Source of the DNA: Aromatoleum toluclasticum ATCC 700605
Lineage (GTDB): Bacteria; Pseudomonadota; Gammaproteobacteria; Burkholderiales; Rhodocyclaceae
Assembly: GCF_000378245.1 (NCBI RefSeq)
Contig: NZ_KB899492.1
Coordinates: forward strand, 186,001-250,000
Direction: 5' to 3'
Length of the DNA stretch: 64,000 nt
Shown here: positions 29,922-38,430 of the stretch, piece after piece
Position numbering within the stretch: position 1 is the first letter of the stretch
Layout of the letters: each line of letters begins with the position of its first letter
Position numbers and translations under genes: made by a program
The notes under the pieces: model-generated
The model's input: only the letters and a program-made list of their open reading frames with translations
Database searches by the model: none
What the model was told of the DNA's origin: nothing

Positions 29922-29948
29922 GGGGCGCTGCGGCGCCCCTTTCCTTTG
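29922..29948 (+). terminator. Intrinsic terminator after the first binding-protein gene
   Basis: GGGGCGC (29922-29928), TGCG loop, GCGCCCC (29933-29939), followed by TTTCCTTT. A perfect 7-bp GC stem with a T-rich tail, 63 bases after the stop codon. Confidence 0.8.
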
Positions 29949-30397
29949 CCGCCGCGCGCCCGGTTCCCGGCCCGGCCCGGCATCCGGCCGGTGCGCACGG
30001 ACTGCATTAGGGTTTTCCACAGTCTGGCATGACTTGTGCGTTGCATCATGCGTGCAAACACAGGCCGCACCGTTCGAAACCCGCACCAACAGATGATCCT
30101 TGCTGCCGACATAGTCTTCCGTCATTGGCAATGACTGCATGCCGGCATTCGATGCTGCACTGCAAAAAGCACAAACCGGCACATCACTGTTGCAATTTGC
30201 GCATCACGGGCCGTTTTTGGGCAGAATACGCGGACTTTTCAGCCCCCCGGGACCGTTGCAAGGCTTCGGTGATAGTCGGGAGCGAACAGAAAAGCGGTAT
30301 CACGTGCAGCACCCTGACGGCCCTTCGGCACTCACAAAGCGCCAGAAGTGTCGCCCAGGCCTTCAATCTCACGAATCGATCTCGCTGGAGGAGAAAC
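29949..30397 (+). other. Long leader/promoter region upstream of the second binding-protein gene
   Basis: About 450 bases without a credible gene. It contains a sigma-54-like element at 30025-30040, an inverted repeat TTGCA-N7-TGCAA at 30041-30057, and then about 340 bases of lower GC than the flanking genes. A long 5' untranslated region or further promoters are possible. The open frame running into the next gene from 30029 is His/Cys/Ser-rich and unlikely to be translated. Confidence 0.45.
30025..30040 (+). promoter_or_regulatory. Possible sigma-54 promoter upstream of the second binding-protein gene
   Basis: TGGCATG-ACTT-GTGCG has the GG and GC dinucleotides 12 bases apart, with two mismatches from TGGCACG-N4-TTGC. 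It would give a leader of about 350 bases. No NtrC dyad was recognised nearby. Confidence 0.3.
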
Positions 30398-31513
30398 ATG
30401 AAGCAAACCGTCGTCGCACTCGCAATCATGGGAATCGGACTGTCCGTCGCCCAGGCGCAGGAAATGGTCGTCAAGCTGGGCAGCGTCGCCCCGCTCACCG
30501 GCACCATCTCCCACCTCGGCAAGGACAACGAGAACGGCGCACGTCTCGCGGTCGAGGACGCCAACGCCAAAGGCATCACCATCGGCGGCAAGAAGGTCAA
30601 GTTCGAACTGATGGGCGAGGACGACCAGGCCGACCCGCGCACCGGCACCACGGTCGCGCAGCGTCTCGTCGACGCCGGCGTGAAGGGCGTCGTCGGCCAT
30701 CTGAACTCCGGCACCACGATCCCGGCATCGCGCATCTACAATCAGGCCGGCGTGCCGATGATCTCGCCCTCGGCGACCAACCCGACGCTCACCCGCCAGG
30801 GCTACAAGGCGGTGTTCCGCACCATCGCCAACGATGTGCAGCAGGGCGGCGTGCTGGGCAAATTCATCGTCGGCCCGCTCGCGGCCAAGACCGTCGCGAT
30901 CATCGACGACCGCACCTCGTATGGCCAGGGCCTCGCCGACGAGACCGAGAAGGCGGTGAAGGCGGGCGGCGGCAAGATCGTCGCGCGCGAATTCACGACC
31001 GACAAGGCGACCGACTTCAACGCGATCCTGACCAAGATCCGCGGCGCCAAGCCCGACGTGATCTTCTTCGGCGGCATGGACGCCCAGGGCGGCCCGATGC
31101 TGCGCCAGCTCAAGCAGCTCGGCGTCGAAGCCAAGTTCGTCACCGGCGACGGCGGCTGCAGCCCCGAGATGATCAAGCTCGCGGGCGATTCGATCGGCGC
31201 CAACGCATACTGCTCGATGGCTGGCCTGCCGCTCGAGAAGATGCCGGGCGGCACCGAGTTCCGCAACCGCTACAAGGCGCGCTTCAACGCCGACGTGCAG
31301 ATCTACTCGCCGTATGCGTACGACGCAGCGACGGCGATGATCAAGGCGATGCAGGCGGCCAACTCGACCGAGCCGGCCAAGTACCTGCCCGAGCTGAAAA
31401 AGAGCAGCTTCCCCGGCGTGACCGGCACGGTGGCCTTCGACGATCTGGGCGACATCAAGGACGGCGCCATCACGATGTACCAGTTCAAGGCCGGCACCTG
31501 GGCCGCGATGTAA
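30398..31513 (+). CDS. Branched-chain amino acid-type ABC transporter binding protein 2
   Basis: 371 residues from ATG 30398 with a GGAGG site. The signal peptide ends AQAQ, followed by VVKLGSVAPLTGTISHLGKDNENGARLAVED, IYNQAGVPMISPSATNPTLT and IDDRTSYGQGLAD. It aligns along its whole length with the preceding binding protein. It is the copy nearer to livHMGF and the more likely partner of that permease, although a strong terminator separates it from livH. Confidence 0.9.
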   Translation: MKQTVVALAIMGIGLSVAQAQEMVVKLGSVAPLTGTISHLGKDNENGARLAVEDANAKGITIGGKKVKFELMGEDDQADPRTGTTVAQRLVDAGVKGVVGHLNSGTTIPASRIYNQAGVPMISPSATNPTLTRQGYKAVFRTIANDVQQGGVLGKFIVGPLAAKTVAIIDDRTSYGQGLADETEKAVKAGGGKIVAREFTTDKATDFNAILTKIRGAKPDVIFFGGMDAQGGPMLRQLKQLGVEAKFVTGDGGCSPEMIKLAGDSIGANAYCSMAGLPLEKMPGGTEFRNRYKARFNADVQIYSPYAYDAATAMIKAMQAANSTEPAKYLPELKKSSFPGVTGTVAFDDLGDIKDGAITMYQFKAGTWAAM

Positions 31514-31520
31514 TTCCGGC

Positions 31521-31550
31521 GGTCATTCCGGCTTGCCGATCGGGATGACC
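31521..31550. repeat. GTCATTCC-type palindrome
   Basis: GGTCATTCCG (31521-31530) and CGGGATGACC (31541-31550) are inverted with one mismatch around a 10-base spacer. The form resembles GTCATTCC/GGAATGAC intergenic palindromes of proteobacteria. It sits directly before a strong terminator. Confidence 0.5.
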
Positions 31551-31556
31551 CGTAGC

Positions 31557-31596
31557 GGGGGTTGCGATCACGCAGCATGATCGCACCCCCTTTTTT
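31557..31596 (+). terminator. Strong terminator between the second binding-protein gene and livH
   Basis: GGGGGTTGCGATCA (31557-31570) pairs with TGATCGCACCCCC (31578-31590) apart from one bulge, and six T follow (31591-31596). It should insulate the abundant binding protein message from the permease genes or let only a fraction read through. Confidence 0.88.
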
Positions 31597-31787
31597 GTGA
31601 CTCTGGCGACATGTAACCCGATGTTTTTTGAGCTCTTCAGCGGTCCGGCCGGCACACCCGCGCCGACCCTCATGCGCACGCGAACGGCGCGCGCCGAAAC
31701 CGCGTCCGAACGGCGGACCGGCCTCACGACGGCCACCCCGCATCATTCATCCCTGTGCGGTCCGCACCCGACATTCCGAGGGTAAAC

Positions 31788-32720
31788 ATGGAAATCTTTC
31801 TTCAACAGATCGTGAACGGCCTGGTCGTCGGCAGCGTGTATGCGCTCGTCGCCCTTGGCTACACGATGGTTTACGGCATCCTGGGCCTGATCAACTTCGC
31901 CCACGGTGACCTCGTGATGGTCGGCGCACTCACCGCGCTGCAAACGATGATGTTCCTGATGGGCGTCGCCCCCGGCATGTCGCCGATCGCGATGCTGACC
32001 CTGTCGCTGCTCGTCGCGATCCCGGTGTGCATGCTGCTCGCCTTCACGATGGAGCGCCTCGCCTACCGCCCGCTGCGCAACGCGCCGCGGCTCGCCCCGC
32101 TGATCACCGCGATCGGCGTGTCCTTCCTGCTGCAGACCCTGGCGATGATCATCTGGGGCCGCAACTATCACACCTTCCCGCAGCTGATCTCGACGACCCC
32201 GCTCCAGCCGATCGAGGGCGTCTTCATCACGCCGATCCAGATCACGATCATCATCGTTTCCGCGCTGATGATGGCCGGCCTGGTGCTGCTTGTGACCAAG
32301 ACCAAGCTCGGCCGCGCGATGCGCGCGACCGCCGAGAACCATCGCGTCGCGGCGCTGATGGGCGTCGACACCAACATGATCATCGCGCTCACCTTCGTCC
32401 TCGGCGCCGCACTCGCGGCCGTTGCCGGCGTGATGTTCGCGAGCAACTACGGTATCGCGCACTACGGCATGGGCTTCATGCCGGGCCTGAAGGCCTTCAC
32501 CGCGGCGGTGCTGGGCGGCATCGGCAACCTCGGCGGCGCCATGCTGGGCGGCATCGTGCTGGGCCTGGTCGAATCCTTCGGCGCCGGCTACATCGAGCAC
32601 CTGACCTTCGGCTTCCTCAATTCGTCCTACCAGGACATCTTCGCCTTCATGATTCTCGGCCTCGTGCTCATCTTCAAGCCTACCGGCCTGCTGGGTGAGC
32701 GCGTGTCCGACCGGGCCTGA
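31788..32720 (+). CDS. livH: Branched-chain amino acid ABC transporter permease LivH
   Basis: 310 residues from ATG 31788 (GAGGG upstream). A LivH-type permease with about eight helices. Motifs: GLVVGSVYALVALGYTMVYGILGLINFAHGD at the N-terminus, the EAA-like loop RAMRATAENHRVAALMGVDTN, and GMGFMPGLKAFTAAVLGGIGNLGGAMLGG. It forms the membrane channel with LivM. First gene of a four-gene unit, 17 bases before livM. Confidence 0.93.
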   Translation: MEIFLQQIVNGLVVGSVYALVALGYTMVYGILGLINFAHGDLVMVGALTALQTMMFLMGVAPGMSPIAMLTLSLLVAIPVCMLLAFTMERLAYRPLRNAPRLAPLITAIGVSFLLQTLAMIIWGRNYHTFPQLISTTPLQPIEGVFITPIQITIIIVSALMMAGLVLLVTKTKLGRAMRATAENHRVAALMGVDTNMIIALTFVLGAALAAVAGVMFASNYGIAHYGMGFMPGLKAFTAAVLGGIGNLGGAMLGGIVLGLVESFGAGYIEHLTFGFLNSSYQDIFAFMILGLVLIFKPTGLLGERVSDRA

Positions 32721-32737
32721 CGCGGGAGTACGCAACC

Positions 32738-33838
32738 ATGAATGAACTCGCACTGGCCGTTCCCTGGCTGGGCAAACGCAACCCGCTGGCCGCGCGCTGG
32801 CTCGTGATCGCGATCGCGATCGGCGCGCCGATCGTCGCGATGATGTTCGGCCGCACCTGGGTGCGCGTGCTCGACTTCGCGCTGCTGTACATCCTGCTGG
32901 CGCTGGGCCTGAACCTCGTCGTCGGCTTCGCCGGCCTGCTCGATCTCGGCTACATCGCGTTCTACGCGGTGGGCGCCTACACCGCGGCCTTCCTCGCGTC
33001 GCCACATTTCGACGTGCACCTGCCGATCTGGATCGTGCTGCCGCTGGCGGCCTGCTTCGCTGCGACGGCAGGTATCACGCTCGGCTTTCCGGTGTTGCGA
33101 TTACGAGGGGATTATCTTGCGATCGTCACGCTCGGCTTCGGCGAGATCGTGCGGATCTTCATGAACAACCTGAACTACCCGATCAACATCACGAACGGGC
33201 CGCAGGGGATCAACTCGCTCGACCCCATCATGCTGTTCGGCTGGGATCTGTCGCGCAACATCCAGGTCACCGAAGACCTCGCGATCAACTCGCTGTTCCT
33301 GTATTACTACTTCTTCCTCGCCTGCGTGGTCGGCTCGATCATCTTCATCCAGCGCCTGCAGATCTCGCGCGTGGGCCGCGCATGGGCCGCGATGCGTGAC
33401 GACGAGCTCGCCGCCAAGGCGATCGGCATCAACACGCGCAACATGAAGCTGCTGGCGTTCTCGCTCGGCGCGACCTTCGGCGGCGTGTCCGGCGTGTTGT
33501 TCGGCACCTTCCAGGGTTTCGTGTCGCCCGAGTCCTTCTCGCTGATGGAGTCGATCGCGGTGCTGACGATGGTGGTGTTCGGCGGCATGGGCAACGTCGC
33601 CGGCGCGATCGTCGGTGCGATCATCCTGTCCGCACTGCCCGAAATCCTCCGCCACCTCGCCGTGCCGGTGCAGAACGCCCTGTTCGGCCACGTGCTGCTC
33701 GACCCCGAGGTGCTCCGCATGCTGCTGCTGTCGCTCGCGATGATCCTGATGATGCTGCTCCGCCCGTCCGGCCTGATCCCGGCCAACGCCAAGTACTCCC
33801 ACATCCGCTACCTGAAGGCCAAGGGGGTGACCGAATGA
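32738..33838 (+). CDS. livM: Branched-chain amino acid ABC transporter permease LivM
   Basis: 366 residues, start ATG 32738 with GGGAG upstream. Features: LNLVVGFAGLLDLGYIAFYAVGAY, LRLRGDYLAIVTLGFGEIVRI, the cytoplasmic loop VGRAWAAMRDDELAAKAIGINTRNMK, and VLTMVVFGGMGNVAGAIVGA. It pairs with LivH. It overlaps livG by four bases (ATGA). Confidence 0.93.
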   Translation: MNELALAVPWLGKRNPLAARWLVIAIAIGAPIVAMMFGRTWVRVLDFALLYILLALGLNLVVGFAGLLDLGYIAFYAVGAYTAAFLASPHFDVHLPIWIVLPLAACFAATAGITLGFPVLRLRGDYLAIVTLGFGEIVRIFMNNLNYPINITNGPQGINSLDPIMLFGWDLSRNIQVTEDLAINSLFLYYYFFLACVVGSIIFIQRLQISRVGRAWAAMRDDELAAKAIGINTRNMKLLAFSLGATFGGVSGVLFGTFQGFVSPESFSLMESIAVLTMVVFGGMGNVAGAIVGAIILSALPEILRHLAVPVQNALFGHVLLDPEVLRMLLLSLAMILMMLLRPSGLIPANAKYSHIRYLKAKGVTE

Positions 33839-34611
33839 TCACCCTCCTCGAAGCCCGCAACATAGGCAAGCGCTTCGGCGGTCTGCAGGCACTCTCGGAC
33901 GTGTCGCTGACGATCCGCAAGGGCGAGGTGTACGGCCTGATCGGCCCCAACGGCGCCGGCAAGACCACTTTCTTCAACGTGCTGACGGGCGCCTACACGC
34001 CCGACGGCGGCGAGTTCGTGTTCAACGGCGCGCCCCTGCCCTCGGGCAAGCCGCATCTCGTGGTCGCGCAGGGCATCGCACGCACCTTCCAGAACATCCG
34101 CCTGTTCCGCGAACTGAGCGCGCTCGAGAACGTGATGGCGGGCCACCACATCCGCACGACGGCGAACGTGTGGGGCATCCTCACGCAGAACAAGCACACC
34201 GTCGAGGAGGAGCGCCTGACCACGGAGCGCGCCTACGAGCTGCTCAAGTACGTAGGCATCGAGCGCTTCGCGACCGCAACGGCGAAGAACCTTTCCTACG
34301 GCGACCAGCGCCGGCTCGAGATCGCGCGTGCGCTCGCGACCGAACCGCAGCTGCTGGCGCTGGACGAGCCGGCCGCGGGCATGAATGCGACCGAGACCGT
34401 GCAGCTCAAGAACCTGATCGAGCAGATCCGCGGCGACGGCATCACCGTGCTGCTGATCGAACACGACGTGAAGCTCGTGATGGGCCTGTGCGACCGCGTT
34501 GCGGTGCTCGATTTCGGGCGCAAGATCGCCGAGGACGTCCCCGCCGAGGTGCAGAAGAACGACGCCGTGATCGGCGCCTACCTGGGCGGAGGCCAGAAAA
34601 ATGCACACTAA
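33835..34611 (+). CDS. livG: Branched-chain amino acid ABC transporter ATPase LivG
   Basis: 258 residues. Walker A GPNGAGKTT (about 38-46), Q-loop region FQNIRLF, signature LSYGDQRRLEIARA, Walker B LLALDEPAAGMN, H-loop IEHDVKLV. The signature SYGDQ and the AAGMN sequence after Walker B are typical of LivG. It starts inside the livM stop codon and overlaps livF by 11 bases. Confidence 0.95.
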   Translation: MITLLEARNIGKRFGGLQALSDVSLTIRKGEVYGLIGPNGAGKTTFFNVLTGAYTPDGGEFVFNGAPLPSGKPHLVVAQGIARTFQNIRLFRELSALENVMAGHHIRTTANVWGILTQNKHTVEEERLTTERAYELLKYVGIERFATATAKNLSYGDQRRLEIARALATEPQLLALDEPAAGMNATETVQLKNLIEQIRGDGITVLLIEHDVKLVMGLCDRVAVLDFGRKIAEDVPAEVQKNDAVIGAYLGGGQKNAH

Positions 34612-35335
34612 CCCGATCTCCCCCCTGCTGCAGCTCTCCGCCATGAAGGTCGCCTACGGCGGCATCCAGGCCGTGAAGGGCATCGACCTGGAACTGTACC
34701 GCGGCGAGCTGGTGAGCCTGATCGGCGCCAACGGCGCCGGCAAGACCACCACGCTCAACGCGATCGCGGGCAGCCTGAAGATCGCCGATGGCGAGATCCA
34801 CTACGAGGGCGAGAAGGTCCACGTGCTGCCTGCGCACAAGCGGCTGCGCCGCGGCATCGCGCTGGTGCCCGAAGGGCGTGGCATCTTCACGCGCCTGACG
34901 GTGGAGGAAAACCTGCGCATGGGCGCCTACACGCGCAACGACAAGGCCGCCATCGAGCAGGATCTGGAGCGCGTCTACACGATGCTGCCGCGCGTGAAGG
35001 AGCGCCTGGCGCAGATCGCCGGCACGCTGTCGGGCGGCGAGCAGCAGATGGTCGCGATCGGCCGCGCGCTGCTGTCGCGCCCCAAGCTGCTGCTGCTCGA
35101 CGAACCGTCGATGGGCCTCGCGCCGCTGGTGGTAGAGAAGATCTTCGAGGTCGTGCAGTCCGTCGCCAAGGAAGGGGTCACGATCCTGCTCGTCGAGCAG
35201 AACGCCAACCTCGCGCTGGAATTCTCGCAGCGCGCCTACGTGATGGAATCGGGCAAGATCACGCTGACCGGCTCGGGGGCGGAACTGCTGACCAATCCCA
35301 AGGTGCGCGCCGCCTACCTGGGCGAAGCGGCCTGA
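34601..35335 (+). CDS. livF: Branched-chain amino acid ABC transporter ATPase LivF
   Basis: 244 residues. Walker A GANGAGKTT, signature LSGGEQQMVAIGRAL, Walker B LLLLDEPSMGLAP, switch VEQNANLAL. The PSMGLAP sequence identifies LivF rather than LivG. Last gene of the liv unit, followed by a GC-rich hairpin. Confidence 0.95.
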   Translation: MHTNPISPLLQLSAMKVAYGGIQAVKGIDLELYRGELVSLIGANGAGKTTTLNAIAGSLKIADGEIHYEGEKVHVLPAHKRLRRGIALVPEGRGIFTRLTVEENLRMGAYTRNDKAAIEQDLERVYTMLPRVKERLAQIAGTLSGGEQQMVAIGRALLSRPKLLLLDEPSMGLAPLVVEKIFEVVQSVAKEGVTILLVEQNANLALEFSQRAYVMESGKITLTGSGAELLTNPKVRAAYLGEAA

Positions 35336-35357
35336 GCGCAGCCGGATTCGGACTCAA

Positions 35358-35388
35358 ACGGGCGCGGGGCGAAGAGTTCCGCGCCCGT
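35358..35388 (+). terminator. Hairpin terminator of the liv operon
   Basis: ACGGGCGCGG (35358-35367) and CCGCGCCCGT (35379-35388) form a perfect 10-bp stem around an 11-base loop. The downstream T-run is weak (CGTGCGTTTACG), so termination may be partial or factor-assisted. Confidence 0.6.
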
Positions 35389-35454
35389 CGTGCGTTTACG
35401 GACCTGGAATCGCCGGCACCGCCCGATACCGCCGGCTTCACGAGGAACATCACC

Positions 35455-35913
35455 ATGCACGCACATTCGCTGCGCGGCGGCTGCCACTGCGACGCCATTC
35501 GCGTCGAACTCGAACTCCCGCGCGCACCGGCCACCTATACCCCGCGCGCCTGCGACTGCGACTTCTGTCGCAAGCACGGCGCCGCCTACCTTTCGGATCC
35601 CTCCGGACGCCTGCACATCGAGATCCGCGACCCGGCGGCCGTCGGGCGCTATCGGCAGGGGAACGCTCTGGCGGAGTTCCTCCTGTGCAAGACCTGCGGG
35701 GTGCTCGTCGCAGTGGTCTATGCAGACGGCGCAGACCTCTATGCGACCGTGAACAGCCGCGTCATCGAAGGCGACCCCGGCTTCCCGGACGCCACGCCGG
35801 TGTCGCCGCAAACCCTGAGTGCGCACGACAAGGTGGCGCGCTGGAAGGCAGTCTGGTTCGCGGATGTGACAGTTGCAGGGAACGAGAGTTTAATCGTACG
35901 AGAAAATGGATAA
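35455..35913 (+). CDS. GFA-family (glutathione-dependent formaldehyde-activating-like) zinc protein
   Basis: 152 residues from ATG 35455 (GAGG upstream). Cys pattern of the GFA fold: GGCHCDAIR near residue 9, CDCDFCRKHGAAYLS (about 33-47) and LLCKTCGVLVAVVY (about 77-90). Family members bind zinc in a Mss4-like fold; most are uncharacterised, and the name comes from a glutathione/formaldehyde-linked member. Single gene, no visible partner. Confidence 0.85.
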   Translation: MHAHSLRGGCHCDAIRVELELPRAPATYTPRACDCDFCRKHGAAYLSDPSGRLHIEIRDPAAVGRYRQGNALAEFLLCKTCGVLVAVVYADGADLYATVNSRVIEGDPGFPDATPVSPQTLSAHDKVARWKAVWFADVTVAGNESLIVRENG

Positions 35914-35982
35914 GCCATCGTTGACACCTGTGATTTTGTGACAGAATTCGCTGCCTGATGACAGGAAGGGAAGTGCGGAAAG

Positions 35983-36399
35983 ATGATCATTTCAGGGTTT
36001 CAAAATCTATTGGAGGCTGCTCGTCGGCAACCAGAGCCGCAGCGGTTGTTGTTCGTTTTCGTGCGTGCGGAATTGCCTGAAAACGCCTCTGCGGAAGAAA
36101 AGCGCATCTTTGAAAATGGTCAGGGGGGCGCGCTGATTCCTGTAATGTACGTAGGCAAGAAAACCAACGAAATCCAGAGCTTCGCTGAACTGGTGGAAGA
36201 ATCACGCCACACCGGACAATCCTGGGATATGGTGTTTGTCGGCTGCCTAAGCGGGCAAGGAGACAGAGAACCAAGCGACGAGGCGACACAGCAGGCACTG
36301 GAAACCATGGTCAAATCGATTCAGGGCGGTGTGGTCAACCATCTGCTGATCTATCGCCCGGACGGGCAGCAAGTCAGTTTGCCCCAAGCACCCGGCTAG
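35983..36399 (+). CDS. Conserved small protein of unknown function
   Basis: 138 residues from ATG 35983 with a GGAA-type site. The gene is visibly less GC-rich than its neighbours. Features: MIISGFQNLLEAARRQPEPQRLLFVFVRAELPENAS, a GGALIPVMYVGKK core, then SFAELVEESRHTGQSWDMVFVGCLSG. No signal peptide or membrane segment. I recall similar short proteins carrying the database name ribonucleotide reductase subunit alpha, but nothing here resembles a reductase and I do not endorse that name. Confidence 0.7.
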   Translation: MIISGFQNLLEAARRQPEPQRLLFVFVRAELPENASAEEKRIFENGQGGALIPVMYVGKKTNEIQSFAELVEESRHTGQSWDMVFVGCLSGQGDREPSDEATQQALETMVKSIQGGVVNHLLIYRPDGQQVSLPQAPG

Positions 36400-36701
36400 G
36401 CATCGAGGAAATGCGCGCACTGGCCAGCATGCATAGTGCGCCCGATTGAATTACGCCCGATTTGGAAATAAATCTGAAAAGCGGCTAAAGCCGACTGTGC
36501 TGGCCGCTGCTAGCTTCTCTGGAACGGCCGCTTCCTGTTCGTTAAGGTGCCATAGCGGTTGCGAATGTCATCAGTCGGGTCAGGGTCGTTTGCCGTCGGC
36601 CATGATCCCGCGTGTCCGCACCCGGGCTCCCGGCCAATAGGGGCGGCGGATCGCGCAGATTTCCGAACTTCCCCGTCTCTTCCGGGCGAAACCCGCGTAC
36701 C
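36400..36701. other. Lower-GC intergenic stretch, no gene recognised
   Basis: Together with the preceding small gene this is the least GC-rich part of the window. A 64-codon frame (36446-36640) has no ribosome site and no recognisable content. Scrambled-looking fragments (AAAGCGGCTAAAGCCG, a small palindrome at about 36478-36493, and GGAACGGCCGCTTCC) suggest decayed intergenic or foreign sequence. Confidence 0.4.
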
Positions 36702-37547
36702 TCAGGCGGCCGGGCCCGCCACCCGCGAACATTGCTCCCCCAGCCCCGAAATGCCTAGCCGCATCGTTTCGCCGTGCCGCAGGTAGCGCGGCGGGGAGCG
36801 GAGGAAGCCGCTGCCGGGCGGCGTGCCGGTGAGGAGCACGTCACCGGGGAACAGCGTCATGTAGCGGCTGGCGCAGGCGACGAGTTCGGCGCAGGTGAAC
36901 CGCATGTCGGTGGTGTTTGAAGCCTGCATCGTTTCGCCATCGAGGGTGAGGCGGAGGTCCAGCGCCTGCGGGTCGGGGACTTCGTCGCGGGTGACGAGCC
37001 AGGGGCCGAGCGGGCAGAAGGTGTCGCAGCTCTTGCCCTTGTCCCAGGTGGGGCCGCGCTCGAACTGGAAGCCGCGCTCGGAGACGTCGTTGGCGATGCA
37101 GTAGCCGGCAACGTGCTCGAGCGCGCGATCAGGTGACACGCGGCTCGCGCGGCGGCCGATCACCAGCGCGAGTTCCACTTCCCAGTCGCCCCGGGTGGCG
37201 CCCGGCGGCAGGCGCACGGCGTCGCGCGCACCGCACAGCGACGACGGGGCTTTCAGGAACAGAATCGGTTCGTCGGGCAGGGTGTGGCCGGCGGCGGCGT
37301 GCGCGCGATAGTTGAGGCCGGCGGCGACGATCTTGCCGACATGGGCCACGGGCACGCCGAGGCGCGGGCGACCGGGCACGGCGGGGAGCGCGCGCGGGTC
37401 GAGGCGGCGCAGCGCGGCGAGGCGGACCGGGGCGAGGGTCGCGGCGTCGATGTCGGCGACGTGGGTGGAGAGGTCGCGCAGCACGCCCTCGGCATCGATC
37501 AGGCCGGGCCGTTCGCGCCCGCGCGGGCCGTAGCGGACGAGCTTCAC
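36702..37547 (-). CDS. Fumarylacetoacetate hydrolase-family protein
   Basis: 281 residues, ATG 37547, four bases after the SDR stop. FAH-fold features: VGKIVAAGLNYRAHA, PILFLKAPSSLCGARD, the metal-binding DWEVELALVIGR (E-x-E), YCIANDVSERGFQ, WDKGKSCDTFCPLGPWL and the closing GDVLLTGTPPGSGF. Family members cleave C-C bonds of beta-diketo acids or hydrate/isomerise 2-oxo acids with Mg2+. Last gene of the nine-gene U32 operon; it may hydrolyse or hydrate a pathway intermediate. Confidence 0.88.
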   Translation of the reverse strand: MKLVRYGPRGRERPGLIDAEGVLRDLSTHVADIDAATLAPVRLAALRRLDPRALPAVPGRPRLGVPVAHVGKIVAAGLNYRAHAAAGHTLPDEPILFLKAPSSLCGARDAVRLPPGATRGDWEVELALVIGRRASRVSPDRALEHVAGYCIANDVSERGFQFERGPTWDKGKSCDTFCPLGPWLVTRDEVPDPQALDLRLTLDGETMQASNTTDMRFTCAELVACASRYMTLFPGDVLLTGTPPGSGFLRSPPRYLRHGETMRLGISGLGEQCSRVAGPAA

Positions 37548-37551
37548 GGGC

Positions 37552-38430
37552 TCACGCCGGCCAGGTGTGGCTGCCGCCCGCGTTCATCGCGAGATTGCCG
37601 CCGTCGGCCGGCAACAGCACGCCGTTGACGGCGCGCGCGGCGTCGGAGGCGAGGAAAACGGCCGGGCCGACGTAGTCCTCCGGATCGAGCAGGCGCCCCT
37701 GCGGCAGGCCGGCGAGGATGCGCGGCAGGACGTGGTCGCGGAAGCGCGGCGTTTCGAGGTGGGCGCGCAGGCCAGGCGTGAGGGTCTGCGCGGGCAGGAT
37801 GGCGTTCACGCGGATGCCGGCGCCGGCGTATTCGACGGCGAGTTCGCGCGTCATCTGGTGCACGGCGGCCTTGGTGCAGCCGTAGGGCAGCGCGCCGCGC
37901 CCGAGCGCCGATTCCCCGGCGTTGGAGCCGATGTTGATGATGCTGCCCTGCCCCGCCGCCAGCATGCGCCGCAGTGCGGCCTGGCAGCACAGGAAGTAGC
38001 CGGTAAGATTCACGGCGAGCATGCGCTCCCAGTCGGCGGCGGCGAGTTCGTGCGGACGCACGCGCGCAGGAAAGGCGAAGGGGACGTTCACGAGGATGTC
38101 CAGGCGGCCGATGTCGTCGTCGATCGCATCGAACAGCGCCTCCACGGCGGCGGCATCGGCAATGTCGGTGACGCGCGCGAGCGGCGCGGGGCTGCCCGGG
38201 GCCAGTTCGCCGGCGAGTTCGCGCGCGGTTTGCGCGAGGCCTTCGGCGTCGATGTCGGCGATTGCGACGCGGGCGCCGGCGCGCGCGAGGCCCAGTGCCA
38301 ATGCGTGGCCGATGCCGCCGTTGGCGCCGGCGCCGGTGACGAGCGCGACGCGGCCGTCGAGGTCAAACCGGGGCGAGGTGGGCGGTGGGTTGTGCGGCGA
38401 GCGGGGCGGCGGGGTCGTGGCGGGATTCAT
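37552..38430 (-). CDS. Short-chain dehydrogenase/reductase
   Basis: 292 residues from ATG 38430 with GGAG upstream. A Pro-rich N-terminal tail precedes the Rossmann motif TGAGANGGIG. The NNAG motif is altered to LVNVPFAF; catalytic Ser is in IINIGSNAGES, and Tyr/Lys are in YGCTK. The coding region overlaps the 3' end of the phosphotransferase-like gene by 68 bases. NAD(P)-dependent oxidation or reduction of an alcohol/ketone is expected. Part of the U32 operon. Confidence 0.88.
   Translation of the reverse strand: MNPATTPPPRSPHNPPPTSPRFDLDGRVALVTGAGANGGIGHALALGLARAGARVAIADIDAEGLAQTARELAGELAPGSPAPLARVTDIADAAAVEALFDAIDDDIGRLDILVNVPFAFPARVRPHELAAADWERMLAVNLTGYFLCCQAALRRMLAAGQGSIINIGSNAGESALGRGALPYGCTKAAVHQMTRELAVEYAGAGIRVNAILPAQTLTPGLRAHLETPRFRDHVLPRILAGLPQGRLLDPEDYVGPAVFLASDAARAVNGVLLPADGGNLAMNAGGSHTWPA

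Noticed and set aside
30029-30397. N-terminal extension of the second liv binding protein
   Set aside because: A good GGAGG site and signal peptide begin at 30398; upstream residues are His/Cys/Ser-rich noise.
35983-36399. Ribonucleotide reductase alpha subunit
   Set aside because: 138 residues with none of the reductase active-site Cys or barrel features; the name seems to be a database artefact.
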